This document shows positions 1 through 5,369 of a stretch of 5,700 bases of DNA, in pieces (the stretch's first letter is position 1; each line of letters starts with the position of its first letter). The position numbers and the translations under genes are program-made. Below the pieces are notes generated by a model. That model had not been told where the DNA came from. It made no database searches and worked only from the letters and a program-made list of their open reading frames with translations. This stretch comes from an uncultured Clostridia bacterium (GTDB taxonomy: Bacteria; Bacillota; Clostridia; Christensenellales; QALW01), in assembly GCA_900550765.1 (NCBI GenBank), contig URTC01000127.1, forward strand, positions 1 to 5,700, read 5' to 3'.

Positions 1-29
1 AGCAATTGCTGTAATTCATGTATTTCCAT
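1..29 (-). CDS. Start of an unidentified gene, cut by the left window edge
   Basis: An ATG at 29-27 follows a strong ribosome binding site, AAGGAG (35-40 read on the minus strand), with a 5-base spacer. Nine full codons and part of a tenth are visible (MEIHELQQL, then Leu), too few to assign a family. The gap to the GH43 stop upstream is about 90 bases, with no promoter or hairpin terminator that I can see, so co-transcription with the GH43 gene is likely. Another frame starting at ATG 70-68 is also open to the edge, but its GGAG lies only two bases from that ATG, so I prefer the start at 29. Confidence 0.5.
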
Positions 30-34
30 AAATA

Positions 35-40
35 CTCCTT
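35..40 (-). promoter_or_regulatory. Ribosome binding site AAGGAG of the left-edge gene
   Basis: A perfect anti-Shine-Dalgarno match five bases before ATG 29-27. It is the main argument that a real gene continues off the left end and that its frame is the one starting at 29 rather than at 70. Confidence 0.55.
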
Positions 41-120
41 ATGTTCAATCCGTTTATTTCTAATGTTCATTTCTCCAAAGAGCACCTGAGCTGTTTTTCT
101 GCTTTTTCAATATAATTGTA

Positions 121-1914
121 TCATACAAGCGGCCTTACGGTTCCTTCCGTAATTCCATTCTCATTAAACGCATCGACTCTCACATACACCGTTTCGCCTT
201 CTACCAGCGCTCCAATATTTTGCTCCGGCATAAAGGTCATGCAGCTGTGATACAGCTTGTCCGGTGCAAAACCCCAGAGGACGTTGTATCCGACAGCGTC
301 TGTCTGTGGCTCGATGGTGATACGCATATCCATAGTTCCGATCCGCTCTGCCTGGTACTGCGGTGCGGATGGTTTTTCGCCGTTGCCAAGGCCGAAAACA
401 CGAAGGCCGGAGATGCATGGATTCTGGTTGTACGGCACTTCAAAAACAGTGAGTTTCAGATAACGGATCTGTACACCCTCTTCTTTTACGATGAAATCAT
501 GCGGCAAATTGGTTTCTGCGTCTGATTTATCTGCCAGAACAAAATAGTTTGTTCCATCGGCGGATGCCTCAAGCAGCCATCTGGTCTTATGCTGGCTCGG
601 GTCGATATATCGTTCCCCCTGACGCTCGCCCGGCAGAGGTGCATCGATTTTGTCATCTGCAAAATTGATCTGTACGGCGCGGACATCTTTTACCTCACCA
701 AGATCCATCGAAATCCACTCACCCGGCTGATTTCCGGCTGCGCGCCACCAGGTCTGGATATTTTCATCTGTCGCAAACGACGGTTCTCTGCCTTCTTCCG
801 AGGACGATGCCGTCATTGCTTTCTGATAGCTTAAGAGATACCACTCCGGTTTTGCCCATGGGTCTTCTTTTGCCTGCTCCACTGCCATCGGCCAGTCGCC
901 GAACTGCTGATTGCAGAACAGAACACCATCTTTGTCGAAACCAGCCCGCCAGATGCCGACGCGGCGCTCCATATCGTGGTTTTTGCTGATCTGCATCGTC
1001 GCGGTGTGCCACCAGTTTCCATAGCGGTCTTCCATCGTCGAACCGTGGCCGGCTCCGCGCAGGAATCCGCCCGGTTTGTAGGAGTACGGATTATTCTTCG
1101 CCAGATGGAACGGGCCGAGCGGAGAATCACTCTCGTAAACACCGTCACCGTAAACGTTGTATTCCGTTCCCGGGCCGGCATACTGGAGGTAATAGGGTCC
1201 GTCATGCTTCGTCATCCATGCGCCCTCGATGAACGGTCTCTGACTGAACATAATTTTGGCAAATCCGATCTGCTCCTCCGTCAGATGATCCGTATCTTTT
1301 CCCTGTGCTTTCAGAAATTCTTTGAATTTTTCAATAGCTTCTTCTTCACTCAGCGGCATTTTGGAATGATTTTCTCCGACGCGCTCGTATCCGATTTTTT
1401 CCGGCTGACCGTAGATCAGTTCTTTTCTCTCGGTCTTTGGAACCATCGTCTCCGGGTCAAGCTCCACACCCCAGATCGGAGTCACGTTATTGCATCCCCA
1501 GTAAAAATAGAGCTTTCCGTCATCATCGAGAAACAGGTTCGGATCCCAGAAATCGAAGGTTCCCGGGATGCGCTCGAACGGCCCGTTTAAGATATCTTTC
1601 GTGCGGTAAAAATCGCAGATCGTGCCACGACGGGATGCGCTGAAATACACGTAATCGCCGACCACACGCACATCCGGCGCATAGTCATACAGCGGCAGGC
1701 TCTCCGGCAGCCGGTGGCTCTCCCAGTGTACCATATCCTCCGAAACCCAGACGCTCAACGTCATGGATGCAAAAATATAATATTTTCCCTGAAATAAAAT
1801 CATCGACGGATCGGCGGCCTCGCGGGAAATCTTGTCCTCACCGCTTCTCATATCCTGAATGAACTGGTAACGGTAATCCATATTTAACGGATTGCAGAAA
1901 TACTGTTTTTTCAT
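121..1914 (-). CDS. GH43 family glycoside hydrolase with discoidin-like and Fn3-like C-terminal domains
   Basis: The 597-residue product has no signal peptide, so it probably acts in the cytoplasm on imported oligosaccharides. Residues 30-355 look like the five-bladed GH43 propeller. The probable base is Asp35 in AADPSM, a second acidic residue is Asp124 in FWDPNLFLDDDG, and the probable acid is Glu230 in FIEGAW; APDV is at 79-82. Residues about 365-508 resemble an F5/8 type C (CBM32-like) domain, with WISMDLG at 400-406 and RYLKLTV at 484-490. Residues 515-597 look like a fibronectin-III fold. A helix-rich insertion at about 170-226 precedes the catalytic Glu. The family includes beta-xylosidases, alpha-L-arabinofuranosidases and galactanases; the substrate cannot be read from the sequence. 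ATG 1914 is preferred over the adjacent TTG 1917 because AGAGGA lies six bases before the ATG. The gene is far richer in GC than the genes to its right. Confidence 0.93.
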   Translation of the reverse strand: MKKQYFCNPLNMDYRYQFIQDMRSGEDKISREAADPSMILFQGKYYIFASMTLSVWVSEDMVHWESHRLPESLPLYDYAPDVRVVGDYVYFSASRRGTICDFYRTKDILNGPFERIPGTFDFWDPNLFLDDDGKLYFYWGCNNVTPIWGVELDPETMVPKTERKELIYGQPEKIGYERVGENHSKMPLSEEEAIEKFKEFLKAQGKDTDHLTEEQIGFAKIMFSQRPFIEGAWMTKHDGPYYLQYAGPGTEYNVYGDGVYESDSPLGPFHLAKNNPYSYKPGGFLRGAGHGSTMEDRYGNWWHTATMQISKNHDMERRVGIWRAGFDKDGVLFCNQQFGDWPMAVEQAKEDPWAKPEWYLLSYQKAMTASSSEEGREPSFATDENIQTWWRAAGNQPGEWISMDLGEVKDVRAVQINFADDKIDAPLPGERQGERYIDPSQHKTRWLLEASADGTNYFVLADKSDAETNLPHDFIVKEEGVQIRYLKLTVFEVPYNQNPCISGLRVFGLGNGEKPSAPQYQAERIGTMDMRITIEPQTDAVGYNVLWGFAPDKLYHSCMTFMPEQNIGALVEGETVYVRVDAFNENGITEGTVRPLV

Positions 1915-1920
1915 CAAAAT

Positions 1921-1926
1921 TCCTCT
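1921..1926 (-). promoter_or_regulatory. Ribosome binding site AGAGGA of the GH43 gene
   Basis: AGAGGA, then six bases, then ATG 1914-1912. The alternative in-frame TTG at 1917-1915 would leave only three bases, so this site decides the start. Confidence 0.6.
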
Positions 1927-1972
1927 TTCCGGACGGTACGTAAAAACCCCTGTTCGTACATCCTTTTTTCTT

Positions 1973-2002
1973 ATGATAGAAAAAGTTTAGCATATCCCGC
2001 AA
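1973..2002 (-). promoter_or_regulatory. Candidate promoter of the GH43 gene
   Basis: On the minus strand TTGCGG (2002-1997), an 18-base spacer, and TATCAT (1978-1973). The -10 matches the sigma-A consensus at five of six positions; the -35 matches only at TTG. A weak -35 is typical of promoters that need an activator, which fits a sugar-utilisation gene. The predicted leader is about 50 bases and includes the ribosome binding site. This is pattern matching only. Confidence 0.4.
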
Positions 2003-2024
2003 AGAAAGAAAATGTTCTGATTTG

Positions 2025-2057
2025 ACTTTTTTGTTGCACTTTTTGGACTGTTTTTTG
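2025..2057 (-). repeat. Three T-tract repeats upstream of the GH43 promoter
   Basis: Read on the plus strand, ACTTTTTTG (2025-2033), ACTTTTTG (2038-2045) and ACTGTTTTTTG (2047-2057) lie in a row just upstream of the candidate -35. Spaced A/T tracts can bend DNA or serve as activator half-sites. No known operator is recognised. Confidence 0.3.
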
Positions 2058-2141
2058 TCTCATGTATTGGACAAATTCCTGTCAAAAATAATACTCTTTG
2101 ATATGCATCTTTATATATGTTGCTTAGCATTTAAACAGCGC

Positions 2142-2158
2142 AGATCATTAACTGATCT
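2142..2158. repeat. 17-bp inverted repeat AGATCA-N5-TGATCT
   Basis: AGATCA (2142-2147) and TGATCT (2153-2158) are perfect reverse complements around TTAAC. The site lies in the non-coding stretch between the GH43 promoter and the end of the solute-binding-like gene. It could be a transcription-factor site or a small hairpin; no T-run follows it on either strand. Confidence 0.4.
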
Positions 2159-2164
2159 CTAAAG

Positions 2165-2202
2165 CAAGGGTGAAAAGCCTATTTTTTGAGCTCTCACCCT
2201 TG
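2165..2202 (-). terminator. Hairpin, possible weak terminator of the right-hand operon
   Basis: CAAGGGTGA (2165-2173) pairs perfectly with TCACCCTTG (2194-2202). In minus-strand RNA the stem can extend inward by four more pairs if one U is bulged. It lies about 98 bases downstream of the solute-binding-like stop and is the best terminator candidate there. However, only CTTT follows the stem, so it lacks a proper U-tract. It may instead stabilise the mRNA 3' end. Confidence 0.4.
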
Positions 2203-2299
2203 AATATCATAGAACAACGATTTCATTTACAGACTGTTCCACAGTATTCCAGAAAATCTGTTTCTTGCAACTCTCACTCCACAGGACTGATTTTTTATG

Positions 2300-3568
2300 T
2301 CATTTCTGCATTTTTTCCTTCCATTTCTGTATTGTTTTTATGAAGACATGCTCTTTTTGCTTTTCATCTTCCTGTGCCTCATACTTAGATAATAAGGAAT
2401 TAAGTTCCCTGTCCCATACCGAATAAAATCGAACAGTTTTTACTTCTTCCTGTATCGTTTTGATTTGTTTTTGATCTTGTCTTGAAAGGCTCCGCATTCG
2501 TTTTTCTAGTTCCTTTTTGTAAATAGAAACCCCTTGCGGAAATCTTATATTGCTTGCCTCTCTTCTATCTTCTAACGCTATTCCTTTTCCTGATAAAACT
2601 TCTTCACTGTATAGCATTTGTAAAAAGGAGACTGCTTTTAAAGGTTGCTTTGTGTTCTTATTAATTCCTGCATAAAGTGTAACATTTGCAGTGAATCCGC
2701 CTTCCTGATTCGGCATTGGAAATACCGTATGAACTGTTTTTTCACCTCCAAGTTCTTCCAAATCATTTAAACTTACTACTCCTGTGTCTTTTATTTCCCA
2801 GTTTAAAGCTAATGATCTTGTTTTTAATGCTACTGTTTCATCCAAAACTTTTTTTATCTGCTCTTCCGAATATAGAAGTGTTTTTTTCTTATAATCAACT
2901 ACCTCACTAAATGTATCAAAAAATTGAACCCCACTTCTTTGCCCTACAATCTGTTGAATTGCTTTTTCTTTTTGTCTGGCTAATTCCAGCCAATTTCTTG
3001 ATATTTCTGTATTTTCCGGTAAATCCTGTGTTGTAAATGCATATAGAAAATAATCGTATGTCATAGGAATCAGTATTTGTTCCTCATTAGCCACACCTGC
3101 AGACAAAATCTTCTCTTCTAAAATATCTATATCAAAATATTTCATGTATGGTTTCAACGAAAGAAAGGTTCCCTGATACATTTCTTTTTGGGGATCCTCA
3201 AAAACAACTGCTCTATGCTCACTCCAGGTCGGATTCGGCCCTTCTGCCAAAAATACATCCGGTCCTTCTCCCGTCGTAATTTCATTCTGGATTTCCTGTA
3301 CTTTTTCTTCCGAAGCCTGTTGCCCTGATGGAATTACCATTAATTCCACTCCATTATTTTTATATATTTTCTTCCAGGCTGCCACTATTTGAAGTGCCGT
3401 TTTTTTATTTTCTTCGTCAACACAAATTTTTAATGGCATTTCCGTTTTTTCAATTTCAATCTTGGCTCGTATATCTGCATATACCGTTTCTGCATTTAAG
3501 CTCCCACTGACTAATATGATGTTAATTAGAATTAAACCAAAAATTTTTTTCAACCTTTTTCCCATCAT
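2300..3568 (-). CDS. Secreted extracellular solute-binding-like protein (family 1 type), not a lipoprotein
   Basis: The 422-residue product starts at ATG 3568, seven bases after AGGGGG (3581-3576). The frame is open further upstream, but only to a TTG without a good ribosome binding site. Residues 1-31 form a signal peptide (MMGKRLKK, a hydrophobic core, then SLNA or TVYA as signal peptidase I sites). No lipobox cysteine is present, unusual for a Gram-positive binding protein. The mature part shows typical ABC sugar-binding-protein features: GEGPDVF, LKPYM, IPMTYDYF and a late stretch containing AVSFLQMLYSEE. The C-terminal 90 residues are charged and helical. No ABC permease or ATPase lies nearby, so a role in uptake is doubtful. 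Its position behind the secreted Cys/His protein suggests it binds that protein or the same signal, but this is inference. Confidence 0.8.
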   Translation of the reverse strand: MMGKRLKKIFGLILINIILVSGSLNAETVYADIRAKIEIEKTEMPLKICVDEENKKTALQIVAAWKKIYKNNGVELMVIPSGQQASEEKVQEIQNEITTGEGPDVFLAEGPNPTWSEHRAVVFEDPQKEMYQGTFLSLKPYMKYFDIDILEEKILSAGVANEEQILIPMTYDYFLYAFTTQDLPENTEISRNWLELARQKEKAIQQIVGQRSGVQFFDTFSEVVDYKKKTLLYSEEQIKKVLDETVALKTRSLALNWEIKDTGVVSLNDLEELGGEKTVHTVFPMPNQEGGFTANVTLYAGINKNTKQPLKAVSFLQMLYSEEVLSGKGIALEDRREASNIRFPQGVSIYKKELEKRMRSLSRQDQKQIKTIQEEVKTVRFYSVWDRELNSLLSKYEAQEDEKQKEHVFIKTIQKWKEKMQK

Positions 3569-3575
3569 TATGCTA

Positions 3576-3581
3576 CCCCCT
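3576..3581 (-). promoter_or_regulatory. Ribosome binding site AGGGGG of the solute-binding-like gene
   Basis: AGGGGG lies seven bases before ATG 3568 and ten before the second ATG at 3565. It selects the MMGKRLKK start and lies 15 bases beyond the foot of the intergenic hairpin, so readthrough of that hairpin would leave it free for translation. Confidence 0.55.
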
Positions 3582-3596
3582 ATGTTTCTATATAAC

Positions 3597-3648
3597 ACAA
3601 GGCTATTGCATGACTTCTGTTTTTTTACATATCATACAACAGCCTTGT
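3597..3648 (-). terminator. Long hairpin between the small secreted gene and the solute-binding-like gene
   Basis: Two 17-base arms (3597-3613 and 3632-3648) flank an 18-base loop. In minus-strand RNA all 17 positions pair, two of them as G-U. In plus-strand RNA the same two positions become A-C mismatches, so the structure fits best in the transcript of the genes. A run of seven T follows the stem only on the plus strand (3648-3654). On the minus strand the tail is GTTATATAG, a poor U-tract. It is therefore probably a leaky terminator or an mRNA 3' stabiliser that lets some transcripts continue. I see no separate promoter in this gap. Confidence 0.6.
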
Positions 3649-3659
3649 TTTTTTAATCA

Positions 3660-4016
3660 TTAATTATCATATCCGTGACAAATTGTTCTTGTTTCTTTCA
3701 CATTAGCAGTATTTCCTGCGTTACAATTTAAACATTTTGTAGTTTTTATTCCTGTTCTATACTGCTTCAAATCAGTTCCCCATGCGTGACCATGAGTACA
3801 CGTAACTGTACCACTGCTTATCCAGCTTCCCCATACGGTTGACGATGTTATTCTTCCTCCACATCTCGGGCAAACTGCAGCATACGGCATAATTTCTTCA
3901 TACGCAAAAGTATTCTTACTTTCGATAACATCCGCTTTTGTTACATTGGCAGAAAATGTACTGGCCAACATTAAGGTCATTAGAAAAATGGAAATTTTTT
4001 TCTTTACCGCTTTCAT
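3660..4016 (-). CDS. Small secreted Cys/His-rich protein, paralogue of the M56 sensor domain
   Basis: The 118-residue product starts at ATG 4016, six bases after AAGGAG (4028-4023). Residues 1-28 form a signal peptide (MKAVKKK, a hydrophobic core, cleavage near FSA or TKA), without a lipobox. Residues 49-118 form a domain with CPRC (49-52), W62, W65, CTH (73-75), AWG (78-80), DL (82-83), CLNC (95-98) and CHGY (113-116). Six Cys and two His could make two zinc sites, or disulfides since the protein is outside the cell. I recognise no named family. The same 70 residues close the M56 protein encoded just upstream. The gene has its own promoter with BlaI-like operators, so it is probably a main output of that regulator. 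It could be a ligand, decoy or effector; the function is unknown. Confidence 0.85.
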   Translation of the reverse strand: MKAVKKKISIFLMTLMLASTFSANVTKADVIESKNTFAYEEIMPYAAVCPRCGGRITSSTVWGSWISSGTVTCTHGHAWGTDLKQYRTGIKTTKCLNCNAGNTANVKETRTICHGYDN

Positions 4017-4022
4017 ACTTTT

Positions 4023-4028
4023 CTCCTT
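4023..4028 (-). promoter_or_regulatory. Ribosome binding site AAGGAG of the small secreted gene
   Basis: A perfect AAGGAG six bases before ATG 4016, better than the site of the upstream M56 gene. Strong translation would fit an abundant secreted product made in excess of the membrane sensor. Confidence 0.6.
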
Positions 4029-4056
4029 AAAAATTTATTATACCTGTCAACGTACG

Positions 4057-4072
4057 TTCTACATTTGTATAA
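4057..4072. promoter_or_regulatory. Candidate BlaI-family operator O1 (TACATTTGTA dyad)
   Basis: The 16-mer at 4057-4072 contains TACA-TT-TGTA (4060-4069), a TACA/TGTA dyad of the kind bound by BlaI/MecI repressors. It covers the predicted transcription start of the small secreted gene, where a bound repressor would block initiation. A near copy lies 54 bp away. Next to it, and overlapping by two bases, is a perfect palindrome AACGTACGTT (4049-4058). Confidence 0.6.
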
Positions 4073-4075
4073 CAA

Positions 4076-4104
4076 AAAATACCATACTTCCTGCTTTTTG
4101 TCAA
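4076..4104 (-). promoter_or_regulatory. Promoter of the small secreted gene
   Basis: On the minus strand a perfect TTGACA (4104-4099), a 17-base spacer, and TATTTT (4081-4076) with an extended TG before it. The start point would fall near 4069, inside operator O1. A perfect TATAAT also occurs nearer the gene (4042-4037), but without a good -35; if that is the true -10, O1 would cover its -35 region. Either way transcription of the small gene can be uncoupled from the regulator genes. Confidence 0.6.
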
Positions 4105-4110
4105 TCTTTT

Positions 4111-4126
4111 TTCTACGTTTGTCTAA
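4111..4126. promoter_or_regulatory. Candidate BlaI-family operator O2, imperfect copy of O1
   Basis: This 16-mer matches O1 in 14 of 16 positions and the same orientation. Its core TACGTTTGTC is a degenerate TACA-N2-TGTA dyad. It ends at the base next to the M56 stop codon and lies seven bases upstream of the -35, so the two copies bracket the promoter. Confidence 0.5.
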
Positions 4127-5341
4127 TTAATCATTATACCCATGGCAGACTATTTTTTCTTGCCTGATCTTTATCTCAAAAAAATTTCCACATTCATTAC
4201 ACCTGATTTTTTCTACTCCATATCTGGCTTTCTGTAAGTCATCTCCCCATGCATATTGATGTGTACATACTACATTTTTTTCATTTTCCCATGCATTCCA
4301 AACCACTTCTCCTTGTACCGCAGCTTTGCATTTGGGACAATTTTCTATATGCGATGATGACCATATTTGTCGCGCTATTTGCATTTCCGAAAAACTCAAA
4401 ATAATTATTCCAAAAAGAAAAACAGTGACGTATATTCGAAGTTTTTTTCTTGCTAAAAACACATTGTAAAATCGTTCTTTCAGTATCTCTGTTTCTGATA
4501 CCATTGAAACAACTCCAGACAATTCTTTTTTCGTTTGTTTTGAAGCCACTTTTAAAATAACATTGCAATAATCTTTCCGTTGCGTCAGATTCATATGTTT
4601 TGTAACAGTCTCATCACAGACACATTCGATATCTATATTTGCCATTTTTTGCACCCACAGCATTGGGATACAAAACCAATAAACATCCCTTATAATTTGA
4701 AGAAACCTTTTATACCATAAATCGTGTTTTTTCTGATGTGTCAATTCATGTAAAAAAATCAAATACCATTCTTCATAGGAGTAATTTTCCGTTTCCAGCA
4801 TTTCTTGTGGAATCAATACTTTTGTATTTCGTACACCAAACAACATAGGAGAATAAAAATCTTGATTTTCACAGACCCATATTTCTATTTTTTTTATTTT
4901 ACAAACTTCGCTTGCTTTTTTTAGAGCTTCTAATACGGAATTTTTTTGCATCCTTTTACATTCTGCAAATATTCTTTTTTTCCATATTCTATATTGTATT
5001 GCGTGAAACAAAAGGCATAAAATCATCCCTGCAAGCCATATATACGGCAAAAATTTTTCGCCTGACATCCACTCTCGAATTGAAACGTTTCCAATTTTCG
5101 TCTTGATCGCAGTCTTTTGATTTTGTTCCCCGATATAATATACCGGCATAGAAATTATAAAAAAATGTTGCCGGAATTTCTCCGTCACACTCCAAAACGG
5201 AAAGCACATTTTAATTGTCAGAAATATCCAGACTACCTTTCTCCAGCAATGACCGAGTCTTTTCCCCATTATTTTTTGTACAACATATGCCATAAATGCG
5301 ACTATGCCTATGAAAAGATTCCACTTTATGATAAATGCCAT
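4127..5341 (-). CDS. M56 (BlaR1-type) membrane metallopeptidase with a novel extracellular Cys/His sensor domain
   Basis: The 404-residue product has membrane segments at about 4-23, 33-50, 97-117 and 303-319, plus a hydrophobic stretch at 217-232. The zinc motif HELTH (198-202) lies in the cytoplasmic part, and IECVCDE (238-244) probably supplies the third ligand, Glu239, as in the ExACDE motif of M56 proteins. In the family, a signal outside the last membrane segment activates the protease, leading to loss of the BlaI repressor. BlaR1 proper carries a large penicillin-binding domain there. Here only about 85 residues follow, and 335-404 form a Cys/His domain (CPKC, W348, W351, CTH, AWG, CNEC, CHGY) matching the small secreted protein downstream. 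The signal is therefore unlikely to be a beta-lactam. The start ATG follows AGAGGA at a long 11-base spacing, suggesting modest translation; an in-frame stop lies just upstream. Confidence 0.9.
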   Translation of the reverse strand: MAFIIKWNLFIGIVAFMAYVVQKIMGKRLGHCWRKVVWIFLTIKMCFPFWSVTEKFRQHFFIISMPVYYIGEQNQKTAIKTKIGNVSIREWMSGEKFLPYIWLAGMILCLLFHAIQYRIWKKRIFAECKRMQKNSVLEALKKASEVCKIKKIEIWVCENQDFYSPMLFGVRNTKVLIPQEMLETENYSYEEWYLIFLHELTHQKKHDLWYKRFLQIIRDVYWFCIPMLWVQKMANIDIECVCDETVTKHMNLTQRKDYCNVILKVASKQTKKELSGVVSMVSETEILKERFYNVFLARKKLRIYVTVFLFGIIILSFSEMQIARQIWSSSHIENCPKCKAAVQGEVVWNAWENEKNVVCTHQYAWGDDLQKARYGVEKIRCNECGNFFEIKIRQEKIVCHGYND

Positions 5342-5369
5342 CTGTAACTATGTCCTCTACACCACTTTT

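Noticed and set aside
976..1590. Plus-strand 204-codon open frame opposite the GH43 gene
   Set aside because: It is antisense to a well-supported GH43 coding region, lacks a recognisable domain and arises from the high-GC codon pattern of the real gene.
1934..1957. GTACG...CGTAC inverted repeat in the GH43 leader as an attenuator or riboswitch
   Set aside because: Only five pairs around a long loop, with no T-run and no known riboswitch pattern.
2040..2100. TTGACA at 2082-2087 (minus strand) as a -35 for a GH43 promoter
   Set aside because: No acceptable -10 occurs 16 to 18 bases downstream; the closest TACATG is only 13 bases away.
2207..2299. Thirty open codons in frame after the TGA of the solute-binding-like gene (HKKSVLW...NEIVVL, then TGA)
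   Set aside because: A 30-codon open stretch is expected by chance fairly often, the encoded residues match no C-terminus I know, and there is no readthrough or selenocysteine signal that I can recognise.
3625..3640. TACA half-sites (TACATATCATACA) in the hairpin between the small secreted gene and the solute-binding-like gene, as a third BlaI operator
   Set aside because: The two TACA units are direct, not a TACA/TGTA dyad, and they lie in the hairpin loop and arm with no promoter nearby.
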